NCBI GenBank assembly: GCA_040220455.1 | Contig: JAVJUS010000075.1 | Span: forward strand, 75,909 to 139,908 | DNA length: 64,000 nucleotides | Direction of reading: 5' to 3' | Source of the DNA: JAVJUS01 sp040220455 | GTDB taxonomy: Bacteria > Pseudomonadota > Alphaproteobacteria > DSM-16000 > Inquilinaceae | Shown here: in pieces, positions 1-8,251 of the stretch | How the letters are laid out: each line of letters begins with the position of its first letter | How positions within the stretch are numbered: the first letter of the stretch is position 1 | The notes under the pieces: generated by a model | What the model was told of the DNA's origin: nothing | What the model saw: only the letters and a program-made list of their open reading frames with translations | Database searches by the model: none | Program-made: the position numbers and the translations under genes

Positions 1-389
1 GCCGGTCCTGCCGGGTGCTCGCGGTCGATGACGAGCCCGACATCCTGACGCTGATCCGCGACGTGCTGGAGGCCGACGGCCACCGGGTGACGACCTGCGG
101 CTCGGGCCGCGCGGCGCTGGAGGCGGTCGGCGCCGGCGCGGTCGACCTGATCCTGAGCGACCTGCACATGCCCGACGGCGACGGGCCGTCGCTCTATCGC
201 CAACTGGCCGGCGACGGGCGGCTGCCGCGCGGCGGCATCGCCTTCCTGACCGGCGACACGCTGGGCCGCCAGGCCCGCGGCTTTCTCGAGGAAACCGGGC
301 TGCCCTGTCTGGAGAAGCCCTTCACGCCCCAGGAGCTGCGCGACCTGGTTCAGCGCATGACCCGGGGCGTCGCGGAGGACGTGACATGA
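1..389 (+). CDS. Receiver (REC) domain, C-terminal part of a protein cut by the window edge
   Basis: The reading frame is open to the left edge, so the protein begins outside the window. What remains is one complete CheY-like receiver domain: an acidic pair in AVDDEPD, the phospho-acceptor Asp in ILSDLHMP, a Thr in FLTGD and the conserved Lys in LEKPF. The segment around FLTGD and the absence of any output domain after it are typical of receiver domains fused to the C-terminus of hybrid histidine kinases, so a kinase is the likeliest parent (inference). A single-domain regulator starting at the in-frame GTG at position 15 is possible, but residues before it also read as receiver sequence. Its stop overlaps the next start (ATGA), so it is co-translated with the OmpR-type regulator. 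Confidence 0.85.
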   Translation, partial: RSCRVLAVDDEPDILTLIRDVLEADGHRVTTCGSGRAALEAVGAGAVDLILSDLHMPDGDGPSLYRQLAGDGRLPRGGIAFLTGDTLGRQARGFLEETGLPCLEKPFTPQELRDLVQRMTRGVAEDVT

Positions 390-1129
390 TCAGCGGCGAG
401 GGGGCCGGACGCGTCATCGTCGTCGACGACGAGCCCGATCTGCGCGACACGGTCGCCGAATACCTGTCGATGAACGGCCTGCGGGTCGAGCGCGCCGGCG
501 ACGGCGCCGAACTCGACCTGCGGCTCGCCGAGGGGCCGGCCGACCTGATCGTCCTCGACCTGCGCATGCCGGGCGAGGACGGCCTGTCCATCGCCCGGCG
601 CCTGCGGGCCGAGGGCGATATCGGCATCCTGATGCTGACCGCCGCCGACGAGTTGGTCGACCGGATCGTCGGGCTGGAGATGGGCGCCGACGACTATGTC
701 ATGAAGCCGGTCGACCTGCGCGAGCTGCTGGCCCGGGTGCGCGCCGTCCTGCGCCGCCGGCGGGCGCCGGCGCTGCCGGCCGGCCCGGCGGCCGGGGAGG
801 GGGCGGCGGCCGGCATGGTCGTCTTCGGGCGCTGCCGGCTGGACCTGGAAGCCCACCGCCTCTACGGGCCGGACGGGGCGGAGATCCCGATGACGGCCAT
901 GGAGTTCGACCTGCTGCGCGCCTTCGCGGAGAATCCGAACCGCGTGCTCAGCCGCGACCGGCTGCTCGACCTGGCGCACAACCGTGACTGGGAGCCGTTC
1001 GACCGCTCGATCGACGTCCGCGTCACGCGGCTGCGCAAGAAGATCGAGGACGACCCGGCCAAGCCCCAGGTGATCAAGACGGTGCGCGGCGCCGGCTATG
1101 TCTTCGCCACCGCCAGGCCGAGGGTGTGA
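386..1129 (+). CDS. OmpR/PhoB-family response regulator
   Basis: A 247-residue two-domain transcriptional regulator. Residues about 9-122 form the receiver domain with the acidic pair Asp14/Asp15, phospho-acceptor Asp58 (VLDLRMPGEDG), Thr85 and Lys107 (MKPVDLRELL). Residues about 145-240 form a winged-helix Trans_reg_C domain ending in the typical VIKTVRGAGYVF hairpin. The two are joined by an Ala/Gly/Pro-rich linker. The length is normal for the family. Overlap by ATGA with the upstream receiver-domain protein suggests that protein, probably a hybrid kinase, belongs to the same phosphorelay. Target genes cannot be read from the sequence. Confidence 0.93.
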   Translation: MISGEGAGRVIVVDDEPDLRDTVAEYLSMNGLRVERAGDGAELDLRLAEGPADLIVLDLRMPGEDGLSIARRLRAEGDIGILMLTAADELVDRIVGLEMGADDYVMKPVDLRELLARVRAVLRRRRAPALPAGPAAGEGAAAGMVVFGRCRLDLEAHRLYGPDGAEIPMTAMEFDLLRAFAENPNRVLSRDRLLDLAHNRDWEPFDRSIDVRVTRLRKKIEDDPAKPQVIKTVRGAGYVFATARPRV

Positions 1130-1242
1130 GGCGGTTCCGGAATTGACGATTCGGTCGGTGCCGCCTGTAATTCCGATGGTGCCGATCGGGCGTCGGGACG
1201 ACCGAGCGGTGGCGTTTGCCGCTCCGGACGGGTGGACGAGCC

Positions 1243-1968
1243 ATGACTGTCGAGTTGCCGGCCGATCTTCAGCGGCTGGATGATTTCCTCATGAGCGACG
1301 CCGTCGCCGACGACGCGATGTTGTTGAGCGAGCTCGACGGCTTCCTGGCCGGTCTTCATGTCTCGCCGTCGCTGATCCTGCCCAGCGAGTGGTTTCCGCT
1401 GATCTGGGGCGAGGACGAAACGCTCTTCGCCAGCGAGGAGGAGGCGGGGGAGGCCTTCGATCTCGTCATGCGCCGATACAACGCCATAGCGGACGAACTC
1501 GCCGAGGGCACGTACTCGGCGATCCTCGGTGTCGATCCGGTGAAGGGCGACGTCGTCTGGGAGATGTGGGCCGACGGATTCCGCTGTGCCGTGTCGCTGC
1601 GGCAAGAGGAATGGGCCGATCTCTTCGAGAGCGACCGGCCGGAGGAGTTCCTGCATGCCGCCTTCGCCTTGCTGCGCCTCGGCGTGCTCGCCACGACGCC
1701 GGCCAACGAACTCGAGCCCCACGAGGGCGACGCCGGTCTGGAAGAGGCGGCGGAGGAGCTGATTTCGCCGTGCGTGGCGATTGTCTACCATTTCGTGGTC
1801 CGGCTCGGCGGTGCGGGGGCGCGTGACGGAGACGGCGTCGGCGCGGCAGGCGCCGCCGGCGCGCCGAAGCGCCGGTCCGGGCGCAAGATCGGCCGCAACG
1901 AGCCGTGTCCCTGTGGATCCGGCCGGAAGTACAAGAATTGCTGTCTGGGCAAGGATCAGGGCGGTTGA
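1243..1968 (+). CDS. UPF0149 (YecA-like) protein with C-terminal SEC-C zinc-binding motif
   Basis: A 241-residue soluble protein. The N-terminal two thirds match the UPF0149/YgfB-YecA fold: an opening segment DFLMSD, then LDGFLAGLHVSP, and a helix-rich acidic body. The last 25 residues are a SEC-C motif (GRNEPCPCGSGRKYKNCC), the Cys-rich zinc module also found at the SecA C-terminus, preceded by an Arg/Lys-rich linker. In the family this motif is linked to zinc and to binding of SecB or ribosomes. The function of stand-alone UPF0149/SEC-C proteins is not settled. I chose the ATG at 1243; a TTG 27 bases upstream is in frame but gives an unlikely N-terminal extension. Confidence 0.85.
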   Translation: MTVELPADLQRLDDFLMSDAVADDAMLLSELDGFLAGLHVSPSLILPSEWFPLIWGEDETLFASEEEAGEAFDLVMRRYNAIADELAEGTYSAILGVDPVKGDVVWEMWADGFRCAVSLRQEEWADLFESDRPEEFLHAAFALLRLGVLATTPANELEPHEGDAGLEEAAEELISPCVAIVYHFVVRLGGAGARDGDGVGAAGAAGAPKRRSGRKIGRNEPCPCGSGRKYKNCCLGKDQGG

Positions 1969-2008
1969 CCGGCGCGCCGCCGCGACCGGCCGGTACCGCT
2001 CGATTCCC

Positions 2009-2314
2009 TCAATTCGTCGCGCGGGCGCCGGCCGTGAAGGCCTCCGCCAGGTCGCCGCGGGCGATCAGCACGACCGCCCGGGCGTAGGACCAGAGACGGC
2101 TCGGCGGGTCGGGCCTGGCCTCGGGATCGAGCGCTTCCACTGCCGGGCGGCCGCCGGGGCAGGCGGCCAGATCGGCCGGACCGCGCGCACTGCCGCAATG
2201 AGCGTCCGCGTGGACGCTGCCCAGGAGCCCGAGCGCCAGGGCCGCCGCGAGCACGGCGGCGCGACGGCGCGACCGGAGCGGCTGCGGCTTCGAGGCGGGG
2301 CGGGGCGGTCTCAT
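2009..2314 (-). CDS. Small putative exported protein
   Basis: A 101-residue ORF with a basic N-terminus (several Arg), a hydrophobic Ala/Leu run at about residues 19-33 and a plausible signal peptidase site near VHADAHC. The mature part has two cysteines (CGSARGPADLAAC) that could form a disulfide. I recognise no family. It lies convergent to the UPF0149 gene and about 190 bases downstream of the oxygenase-like gene on the same strand. No good ribosome binding site is visible before the ATG, so the call rests on the signal-peptide shape and the absence of a better competing frame. Confidence 0.4.
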   Translation of the reverse strand: MRPPRPASKPQPLRSRRRAAVLAAALALGLLGSVHADAHCGSARGPADLAACPGGRPAVEALDPEARPDPPSRLWSYARAVVLIARGDLAEAFTAGARATN

Positions 2315-2508
2315 CGGTGCGGCTTTCGGTGGCGCCCGGTGGCGGGCGGTGGGGAGGGGCGCGAGGCCGGGACCCGGCCCGGCCGCCCCGACGGGGATCG
2401 GGACGGGGAGGCGGGGCGGGACCGATGCCGGGTCCCGACGGTGCCCGTTCTAGGCCCGCCCGGTTTCCCCGGCATGTCGACGCCCTGGCGCGCCGGGTTT
2501 CGATCGTT

Positions 2509-3228
2509 TCAGCCCGGCGGCGGGTCCCCGGGCAGGGGCGAGCCGGGAATTGCCTCGGTGCCGAGGTTCCAGGACATCGTCAGCCGCGGGCGGCCGCCCA
2601 GATAGGGCGCGACGAAATGGACCGTCTCGCCCGGGAACATGATCATCGTCCCGGCCTCGAGACGGGGCGCGCCGGGCGTCGTCACCGCGCCCTTCTGCTG
2701 CTGGCAGCACAGCTTCAGGCGCGGGTCGGCGAAGCAGAAGGCGCCGTGGCCGTGGACCGCGCCGTCGCTGTCCGCGGCGTCGGGATCGTCGCCCAGGTCG
2801 AGGAAGTAGACGATCGCGCCCCGGGCGCGGACATGGCTGTGCGGCATGCACCAGTCCCCGCGGCGATAGATGCTGCCCCAGCTCAGATCGGTGACCGATT
2901 CGCCGACCTGCAGGCAGCGCCGGAACAGGGACCGCGCCCGGGCGTCGACCAGCGCCGCCTCCGGCGTACCCCAGTCCTCGACGCCGTAGACCTTGCCGCT
3001 GCCGATCGCCGCCCCCCATCGCCGGCAGAAGGACGGATCCTCTTCGAGTTCGAGCATCCGGGCGGCCAGAGGCGGCCCGTGAGTCGCCACGTCGGCGAAG
3101 CGCGTCACGAAGACCGGGTCGGGGCCCCATTGCGCGATCGTCTGGCCGGCGGGCCAGCCGGCCGGGTCCGCGCCGCCGTCGGGCGCGCCGGGATCCGGCG
3201 GGAGCTTGCCTTCGGTCATGCATGCCAC
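2509..3228 (-). CDS. 2-oxoglutarate/Fe(II) oxygenase-like protein
   Basis: A 239-residue protein whose second half follows the layout of the putative 2OG-Fe(II) oxygenase family typified by TIGR02466. A segment with His130 and His132 (CMPHSHVRARGAIVYFLD) is followed by FPGETVHFVAPY with His204, then GGRPRLTMSWNL, where Arg213 or Arg215 would bind 2-oxoglutarate. These are the expected metal and cosubstrate positions of a double-stranded beta-helix enzyme, although the first motif is H-x-H rather than the usual H-x-D/E, so activity is not assured. Two near-adjacent starts exist (M1 and M4). The gene is divergent from dppA across 269 bases. The substrate is unknown. Confidence 0.65.
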   Translation of the reverse strand: MACMTEGKLPPDPGAPDGGADPAGWPAGQTIAQWGPDPVFVTRFADVATHGPPLAARMLELEEDPSFCRRWGAAIGSGKVYGVEDWGTPEAALVDARARSLFRRCLQVGESVTDLSWGSIYRRGDWCMPHSHVRARGAIVYFLDLGDDPDAADSDGAVHGHGAFCFADPRLKLCCQQQKGAVTTPGAPRLEAGTMIMFPGETVHFVAPYLGGRPRLTMSWNLGTEAIPGSPLPGDPPPG

Positions 3229-3497
3229 CGTCCGCCGCGGATGCCACGGCCGTCAAGCGGAAGCGGAGGTCCCTAGCAAGGCGCCGTTCACATTCCCGTA
3301 TTTCGAGCAATCGCTTGCGCGACCTGTTTCAGCCGTCTTGCAACACCCGCGTTACGCCGTCAGAGTGACGGCAATCGGCCCTGGACCCCCGCTCGGGCCG
3401 GGCGGGGCGCAGGTGCCCCGGGGATCGCCCCGACGGCCTTCGGACCGGCCGTCGCGCGAGGCGATCCGACAGAACCATGAACAGGGAGCCGCAATTC

Positions 3498-5087
3498 ATG
3501 AACCGTCTCTTGCTCGCCGCCACGGCCGGCTTCGCGCTGATGGCCGGATCGGCACAGGCCAGCAACCTGGTCTACTGCTCGGAAGGCAGCCCAGAAGGCT
3601 TCAACCCCTCGCTCTACACCTCCGGCACGACCTTCGACGCCTCGTCCCGGGCCATGTTCAGCCAGCTCGTCGAGTTCGAGCACGGCACGACGACGATCGT
3701 GCCCGGCCTCGCCGAGTCCTGGGAGGTTTCCGACGACGGGCTCGTCTACACCTTCCACCTGCGCGAGGGCGTCAGCTTCCACTCCAATGAGGATTTCCTG
3801 CCGACGCGGGACTTCAACGCCGACGACGTGATCCACACCTTCGAGCGCCAGTGGAAGACGGACAATCCGTTCCACGAGCTGTCCGGCGGGTCCTACGAGT
3901 ACTTCCAGGGCATGGGCATGCCGGACCTGCTGGAGTCGGTCGAGAAGGTGGACGATTACACCGTCCGCTTCGTACTGAACCAGCCGGAAGCGCCGTTCCT
4001 GGCCAACATGGCGATGGACTTCGCCTCGATCATGTCGGCCGAGCACGCCCAGGCCATGATGGACGCCGGCACGCCGGAGAAGATCGACCTGGAGCCGGTC
4101 GGCACCGGGCCGTTCCAGATGGTCAACTACCAGAAGGACGCGGTGATCCGGTATCAGGGCTTCGACGACTACTGGCGCGGGGCGCCGGCGATCGACAACC
4201 TGATCTTCTCGATCACGCCGGACGCCTCGGTGCGCTACGCCAAGCTGCAGGCCGGCGAGTGCCACGTCATGCCGTATCCGAACCCGGCCGACATCGAGCA
4301 GATGCGCGCCGACGAGGGGATCACGGTGCTCGAGCAGGAGGGCCTCAACGTCGGCTACCTCGCGTTCAACGTCGAGACGGAGCCCTACGACAACGTCCAG
4401 GTCCGCCAGGCCCTCAACATGGCGGTCAACAAGCAGGCGATCATCGACGCCATCTTCCAGGGCGCCGGTGCGGCGGCGAAGAACCCGCTGCCGCCGACGA
4501 TCTGGTCCTACAACGAGGACGTCGAGGACTATCCCTACGACCCCGAGGCGGCGCGCGAGCTGTTGGCCGAGGCGGGGTATCCGGACGGCTTCTCCACCGA
4601 TATCTGGGCGATGCCGGTGCAGCGGCCCTACAACCCCAACGCCCGGCGCATGGCCGAGATCATCCAGGCCGACTGGGCCGAGATCGGCGTCGATGCCGAG
4701 ATCGTGACCTACGAGTGGGGCGAGTACCTGGAGCGGACCAAGAACGGCGAGCACGAGACGGTGCTGCTGGGCTGGACCGGCGACAACGGCGATCCGGACA
4801 ATTTCCTCTACGTGCTGCTCGGCTGCGCGGCGGCCGATGACGGCACCAACCGGGCGCGCTGGTGCTACGAGCCGTTCAACGACCTGCTGATCGAGGCCAA
4901 GCGCACCACCGACCGCGAGGAGCGCATCGACCTCTACGAGCAGGCCCAGGTGGTCTTCAAGGAGCAGGCGCCCTGGGTGACGATCGCCCACTCGGTCGTC
5001 TTCATGCCCGTGCGCGACGAGGTCGAGGGCTACAAGATCGACCCGTTCGGCGGTCACGAGTTCTACGGCGTGAGCATCGCCGAGTGA
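3498..5087 (+). CDS. dppA: Peptide/opine ABC transporter substrate-binding protein (DppA family, SBP_bac_5)
   Basis: A periplasmic binding protein of about 529 residues, normal for the family. It has an N-terminal signal peptide (hydrophobic stretch to about residue 20, cleavage near AQASN) and the family signature region around LAESWEVSDDGLVYTFHLREG. Starting at ATG 3498 is supported by AGGGAG nine bases upstream; an ATG 21 bases earlier is in frame but has no such site. It is most like dipeptide-binding DppA, with many aromatic and acidic residues lining the cleft region. It is followed by two permeases and two ATPases, so it captures the ligand for that importer. The real ligand (dipeptide, opine, or small peptide-like compound) is not deducible. 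Confidence 0.93.
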   Translation: MNRLLLAATAGFALMAGSAQASNLVYCSEGSPEGFNPSLYTSGTTFDASSRAMFSQLVEFEHGTTTIVPGLAESWEVSDDGLVYTFHLREGVSFHSNEDFLPTRDFNADDVIHTFERQWKTDNPFHELSGGSYEYFQGMGMPDLLESVEKVDDYTVRFVLNQPEAPFLANMAMDFASIMSAEHAQAMMDAGTPEKIDLEPVGTGPFQMVNYQKDAVIRYQGFDDYWRGAPAIDNLIFSITPDASVRYAKLQAGECHVMPYPNPADIEQMRADEGITVLEQEGLNVGYLAFNVETEPYDNVQVRQALNMAVNKQAIIDAIFQGAGAAAKNPLPPTIWSYNEDVEDYPYDPEAARELLAEAGYPDGFSTDIWAMPVQRPYNPNARRMAEIIQADWAEIGVDAEIVTYEWGEYLERTKNGEHETVLLGWTGDNGDPDNFLYVLLGCAAADDGTNRARWCYEPFNDLLIEAKRTTDREERIDLYEQAQVVFKEQAPWVTIAHSVVFMPVRDEVEGYKIDPFGGHEFYGVSIAE

Positions 5088-5090
5088 CCG

Positions 5091-5129
5091 CGCTGCCGGC
5101 AGCGGTCCGACGTCCCGGCCATCGCCGGG
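5091..5129 (+). promoter_or_regulatory. Tandem hairpins between dppA and dppB
   Basis: A 14-base perfect palindrome (CGCTGCCGGCAGCG, 5091-5104) is followed by a 6-bp stem with a 4-base loop (CCCGGC / GCCGGG, 5114-5129). No T-run follows. Stable stems just after a binding-protein gene commonly protect its mRNA or reduce read-through, so the binding protein is made in excess over the permeases. That role is inferred here from position only. Confidence 0.5.
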
Positions 5130-5258
5130 CGCCGGCGGCCGCCGGATGAACGCCATGGTGGGGCGGGGGTGCCGGCGACGGCGTCCCCGCCCCGTCGTTT
5201 ACCGACCCCTCTGCCCGCCGAGGTCGCCCGCGCCGGCCCCGACGGCCCGGATGCCCGG

Positions 5259-6269
5259 ATGCTGCGTTTTCTGTTGACCCGCGTCAGCCTCGTCGTGCCG
5301 ACCTTCTTCGGCGTGACCCTGCTGACCTTCGCCCTGATCCGGCTGGTGCCGGGCGATCCGATCGAGCTGCTGGTCGGCGAGCGGGGCATCGACCCCGATC
5401 GCCACGCGATGCTCCGGGCCCGGCTCGGCCTCGACAAGCCGCTGCTCGAGCAGTACTGGATCTACATAACCGACGTGCTTCAGGGCGATCTGGGCACCTC
5501 GATCGTCACCAAGGAGCCGGTGATCGAGGAGTTCGCGGCGCTGTTCCCGGCGACGCTGGAACTCTCGATCTGCGCCATGATCTTCGCGCTGGCGATCGGC
5601 CTGCCGGCCGGCGTCCTGGCCGCGGTGCGGCGGGGCAAGCCGCTCGATCACGCGGTCATGGGCATCTCGCTGACCGGCTATTCGATGCCGATCTTCTGGT
5701 GGGCGATCCTGCTCATCCTCCTGTTCTCGGTGACCCTGGGCTGGACGCCGGTCTCGGGCCGCATCGACGTGCTCTACTGGTTTGATTCCGTCACCGGCTT
5801 CATGTTGATCGACGCTTGGCTTTCGGGTCAGGACGGCGCGCTCGCCTCCGCCGCGGCGCATCTGATCCTGCCGTCCATCGTGCTGGGCACGATCCCGCTC
5901 GCCGTCATCGCGCGCATGACCCGATCCTCCATGCTGGAGGTGCTGGGCGAGGACTACATCCGAACCGCCCGGGCCAAGGGGCTGCGCCCGGTCCGCGTGG
6001 TCGGGCTGCACGCGCTCAGGAACGCGCTGATCCCGGTGATCACGGTGATCGGCCTGCAGGTCGGCGTGCTGATGACCGGCGCCATCCTGACCGAGTCGAT
6101 CTTCGCCTGGCCGGGGATCGGCAAGTGGATCCTGGAGGCGATCTACCGCCGCGACTATCCGACGGTGCAGGGTGGCATCCTGTTGATCGCGTGCACCGTC
6201 ATCTTCGTGAACCTGACCGTCGACGTGCTCTACGGCATCATCAACCCGCGCATCCGGCACGCGAGGTAG
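5259..6269 (+). CDS. dppB: Peptide ABC transporter permease, DppB family
   Basis: A 336-residue integral membrane protein. The N-terminus LRFLLTRVSLVVPTFFGVTL followed by FALIRLVPGDP is the classic start of DppB/OppB permeases. About six transmembrane segments follow, with the EAA-type coupling loop around YIRTARAKGLRPVRVVGLHALRNAL. I chose ATG 5259 because family alignment begins there; an in-frame start 90 bases upstream would add a Pro-rich segment not typical of the family. It pairs with the DppC-type permease 8 bases downstream to form the membrane channel. Confidence 0.93.
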   Translation: MLRFLLTRVSLVVPTFFGVTLLTFALIRLVPGDPIELLVGERGIDPDRHAMLRARLGLDKPLLEQYWIYITDVLQGDLGTSIVTKEPVIEEFAALFPATLELSICAMIFALAIGLPAGVLAAVRRGKPLDHAVMGISLTGYSMPIFWWAILLILLFSVTLGWTPVSGRIDVLYWFDSVTGFMLIDAWLSGQDGALASAAAHLILPSIVLGTIPLAVIARMTRSSMLEVLGEDYIRTARAKGLRPVRVVGLHALRNALIPVITVIGLQVGVLMTGAILTESIFAWPGIGKWILEAIYRRDYPTVQGGILLIACTVIFVNLTVDVLYGIINPRIRHAR

Positions 6270-6277
6270 CCGCCGTC

Positions 6278-7219
6278 ATGACCGCCTCGACAGACAGCGC
6301 CCGCGGCGGCGCCGCCGATCCCACCGGCCGGAAAACGGCCCCGGCGGACATGACCGTGCCGCCGCACCCGCTCAGGGAGCTCTGGGCCGATTTCTCGCGC
6401 AATCGCGGGGCGCTGATCGGCCTCGCCGTCATCGTATTGCTGTTCCTGACGGCGATCTTCGCCGACGTCCTGGCGCCGCACGACCCGAACCGGCAGTTCC
6501 GCGACGCGCTGCTGGCGCCGCCGGTCTTCGCCGAGGGCGGATCCTGGCGTTTCGTGCTGGGCACCGACGACGTGGGCCGGGACATGCTCTCGCGGCTCAT
6601 GCACGGCGCGCGCCTGTCGCTCTCGGTCGGCGTCGTCGTCGTCACCCTGGCACTGGCGATCGGCGTCATCCTGGGCCTGATCGCGGGCTACTTCGAGGGC
6701 ATCCTCGGTGTCGTCATCATGCGCTGCATGGACATCATGCTGGCCCTGCCGGCGATCCTGCTGGCGATCGTCATCGTCGCGATCCTGGGGCCGAGCCTGA
6801 CCAACGCGATCATGGCCGTGGCGCTGGTCTCCCTGCCGCACTACGTGCGCCTGACACGCGCGGCGGTGATGTCGGAGAAGGCGCGCGACTACGTCGTCGC
6901 CTCGCGCGTCGCCGGGGCGGGCACGCTGCGCCTGGTCGTCGTCGACATCCTGCCCAACTGCATGCCGCCGCTGATCGTGCAGGCGACGCTGGGCTTCTCG
7001 ACGGCGGTGCTGGATACCGCGGCGCTCGGCTTTCTCGGCCTGGGCGCCCAGCCGCCGACCCCGGAATGGGGCACGATGCTGGCCAGCGCGCTGAGCTTCA
7101 TCCAGCGGGCCTGGTGGGTGGTGACCTTCCCCGGCCTCGCCATCCTGGTCACGGTGCTGGCCTTCAACCTGATGGGCGACGGGCTGCGCGACGCCCTCGA
7201 TCCCAAGCTGAAGACCTGA
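6278..7219 (+). CDS. dppC: Peptide ABC transporter permease, DppC family
   Basis: A 313-residue permease. It has an N-terminal cytoplasmic arm, a first membrane segment after NRGALIGLAVI, the family motif LGTDDVGRDMLSRLMHGARLSL, and a coupling loop around YVVASRVAGAGTLRLVVVDILPN. Hallmark C-terminal features include LGLGAQPPTPEWG and NLMGDGLRDALDP. It starts at the ATG 8 bases after dppB, although the same frame is open far upstream as a shadow. It forms the heterodimeric channel with DppB. Confidence 0.93.
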   Translation: MTASTDSARGGAADPTGRKTAPADMTVPPHPLRELWADFSRNRGALIGLAVIVLLFLTAIFADVLAPHDPNRQFRDALLAPPVFAEGGSWRFVLGTDDVGRDMLSRLMHGARLSLSVGVVVVTLALAIGVILGLIAGYFEGILGVVIMRCMDIMLALPAILLAIVIVAILGPSLTNAIMAVALVSLPHYVRLTRAAVMSEKARDYVVASRVAGAGTLRLVVVDILPNCMPPLIVQATLGFSTAVLDTAALGFLGLGAQPPTPEWGTMLASALSFIQRAWWVVTFPGLAILVTVLAFNLMGDGLRDALDPKLKT

Positions 7220-7222
7220 GCC

Positions 7223-8251
7223 ATGGCGCTGGTGGAAATCCGCGACCTTTCGGTCACCTTCCCGACGCCGCGCGGCCCGTTCCGCGCGGTCGACGGCCTG
7301 GACATGACGATCGAAGCGGGCGAGCTCGTCGGCGTGGTCGGCGAGTCCGGCTCGGGCAAGAGCGTGTCGATGCTCGCCCTGATGGGCCTGATCCCGTATC
7401 CGGGCCAGGTTCGCGCCAGCGTCATGCGCTTCGACGGCACGGACCTGCTGGGCCTTTCGGCCCGGCAGCGCCGGCGGGTCATCGGCAAGGACATGGCGAT
7501 GATCTTCCAGGAGCCGATGACCAGCCTGAACCCGTGCTTCACGATCGGCTTCCAGCTCGGCGAGATGCTGGCGACCCACGAGGGGCTGACCCGCCACGAG
7601 CGTCATCGCCGGACGATCGAGCTCCTGGGCATGGTCGGCATCCCGGCGCCCGAGGGCCGGCTGAGGTCTTTCCCTCACCAGCTTTCCGGCGGCATGAACC
7701 AGCGCGTCATGATCGCCATGTCGATTGCCTGCAACCCGCGCCTGCTGCTGGCCGACGAGCCGACGACGGCGCTCGACGTGACGATCCAGGCCCAGATCCT
7801 CGATCTGCTCGTCGCCCTCCAGCGCGACCGGGAGATGAGCCTGGTGCTCGTCACCCACGACATGGGCGTGGTCGCCGAGACGGCGAAGCGCGTCGTCGTG
7901 ATGTATGCCGGCCAGGTCGTCGAGGAGCGGGCGGTCGAGGCGCTGTTCGCCGCGCCGCGCCATCCCTACACCGCGGCGCTGCTCGACGCCCTGCCGGAGC
8001 GCGCGGCCGACAAGCGGCGCCTCGCGACGATCCCGGGCGTTGTGCCCGGCGCCTACGATCGGCCGGACGGCTGCCTGTTCTCGCCGCGCTGCGCCCATGC
8101 CGACGCGGCCTGCCGCGCCGCCGTACCGCCGCTGGTCGACGTCGGTCCGGGCACGGCGCGCTGCATCCGCCCGCTCGACGAGGCCGGGCGGCCGGTCGAG
8201 CGGCGCGAGGCAAGAGCCGTCGGGGCTGGCGCGGGGGAGGTGCCGGCATGA
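7223..8251 (+). CDS. dppD: Peptide ABC transporter ATPase, DppD family
   Basis: A 342-residue ATP-binding subunit. Walker A is GESGSGKS, the Q-loop lies in IFQEPMTSLNPC, the signature is LSGGMNQRVMIA, Walker B is LLLADEPTTALD and the switch His is in VTHDMG. The C-terminal oligopeptide-transporter extension is present, with a Cys-containing segment (GCLFSPRCAHADAAC) that in DppD-type ATPases can hold an iron-sulfur cluster. It starts three bases after dppC and overlaps dppF by ATGA, so it is translated as part of one operon. Confidence 0.94.
   Translation: MALVEIRDLSVTFPTPRGPFRAVDGLDMTIEAGELVGVVGESGSGKSVSMLALMGLIPYPGQVRASVMRFDGTDLLGLSARQRRRVIGKDMAMIFQEPMTSLNPCFTIGFQLGEMLATHEGLTRHERHRRTIELLGMVGIPAPEGRLRSFPHQLSGGMNQRVMIAMSIACNPRLLLADEPTTALDVTIQAQILDLLVALQRDREMSLVLVTHDMGVVAETAKRVVVMYAGQVVEERAVEALFAAPRHPYTAALLDALPERAADKRRLATIPGVVPGAYDRPDGCLFSPRCAHADAACRAAVPPLVDVGPGTARCIRPLDEAGRPVERREARAVGAGAGEVPA

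Noticed and set aside
6230..8098. A 622-residue minus-strand ORF over dppC and dppD
   Set aside because: Dominated by Arg, Gln, Asp and His from reversed GC-rich codons; the plus strand encodes complete ABC proteins.
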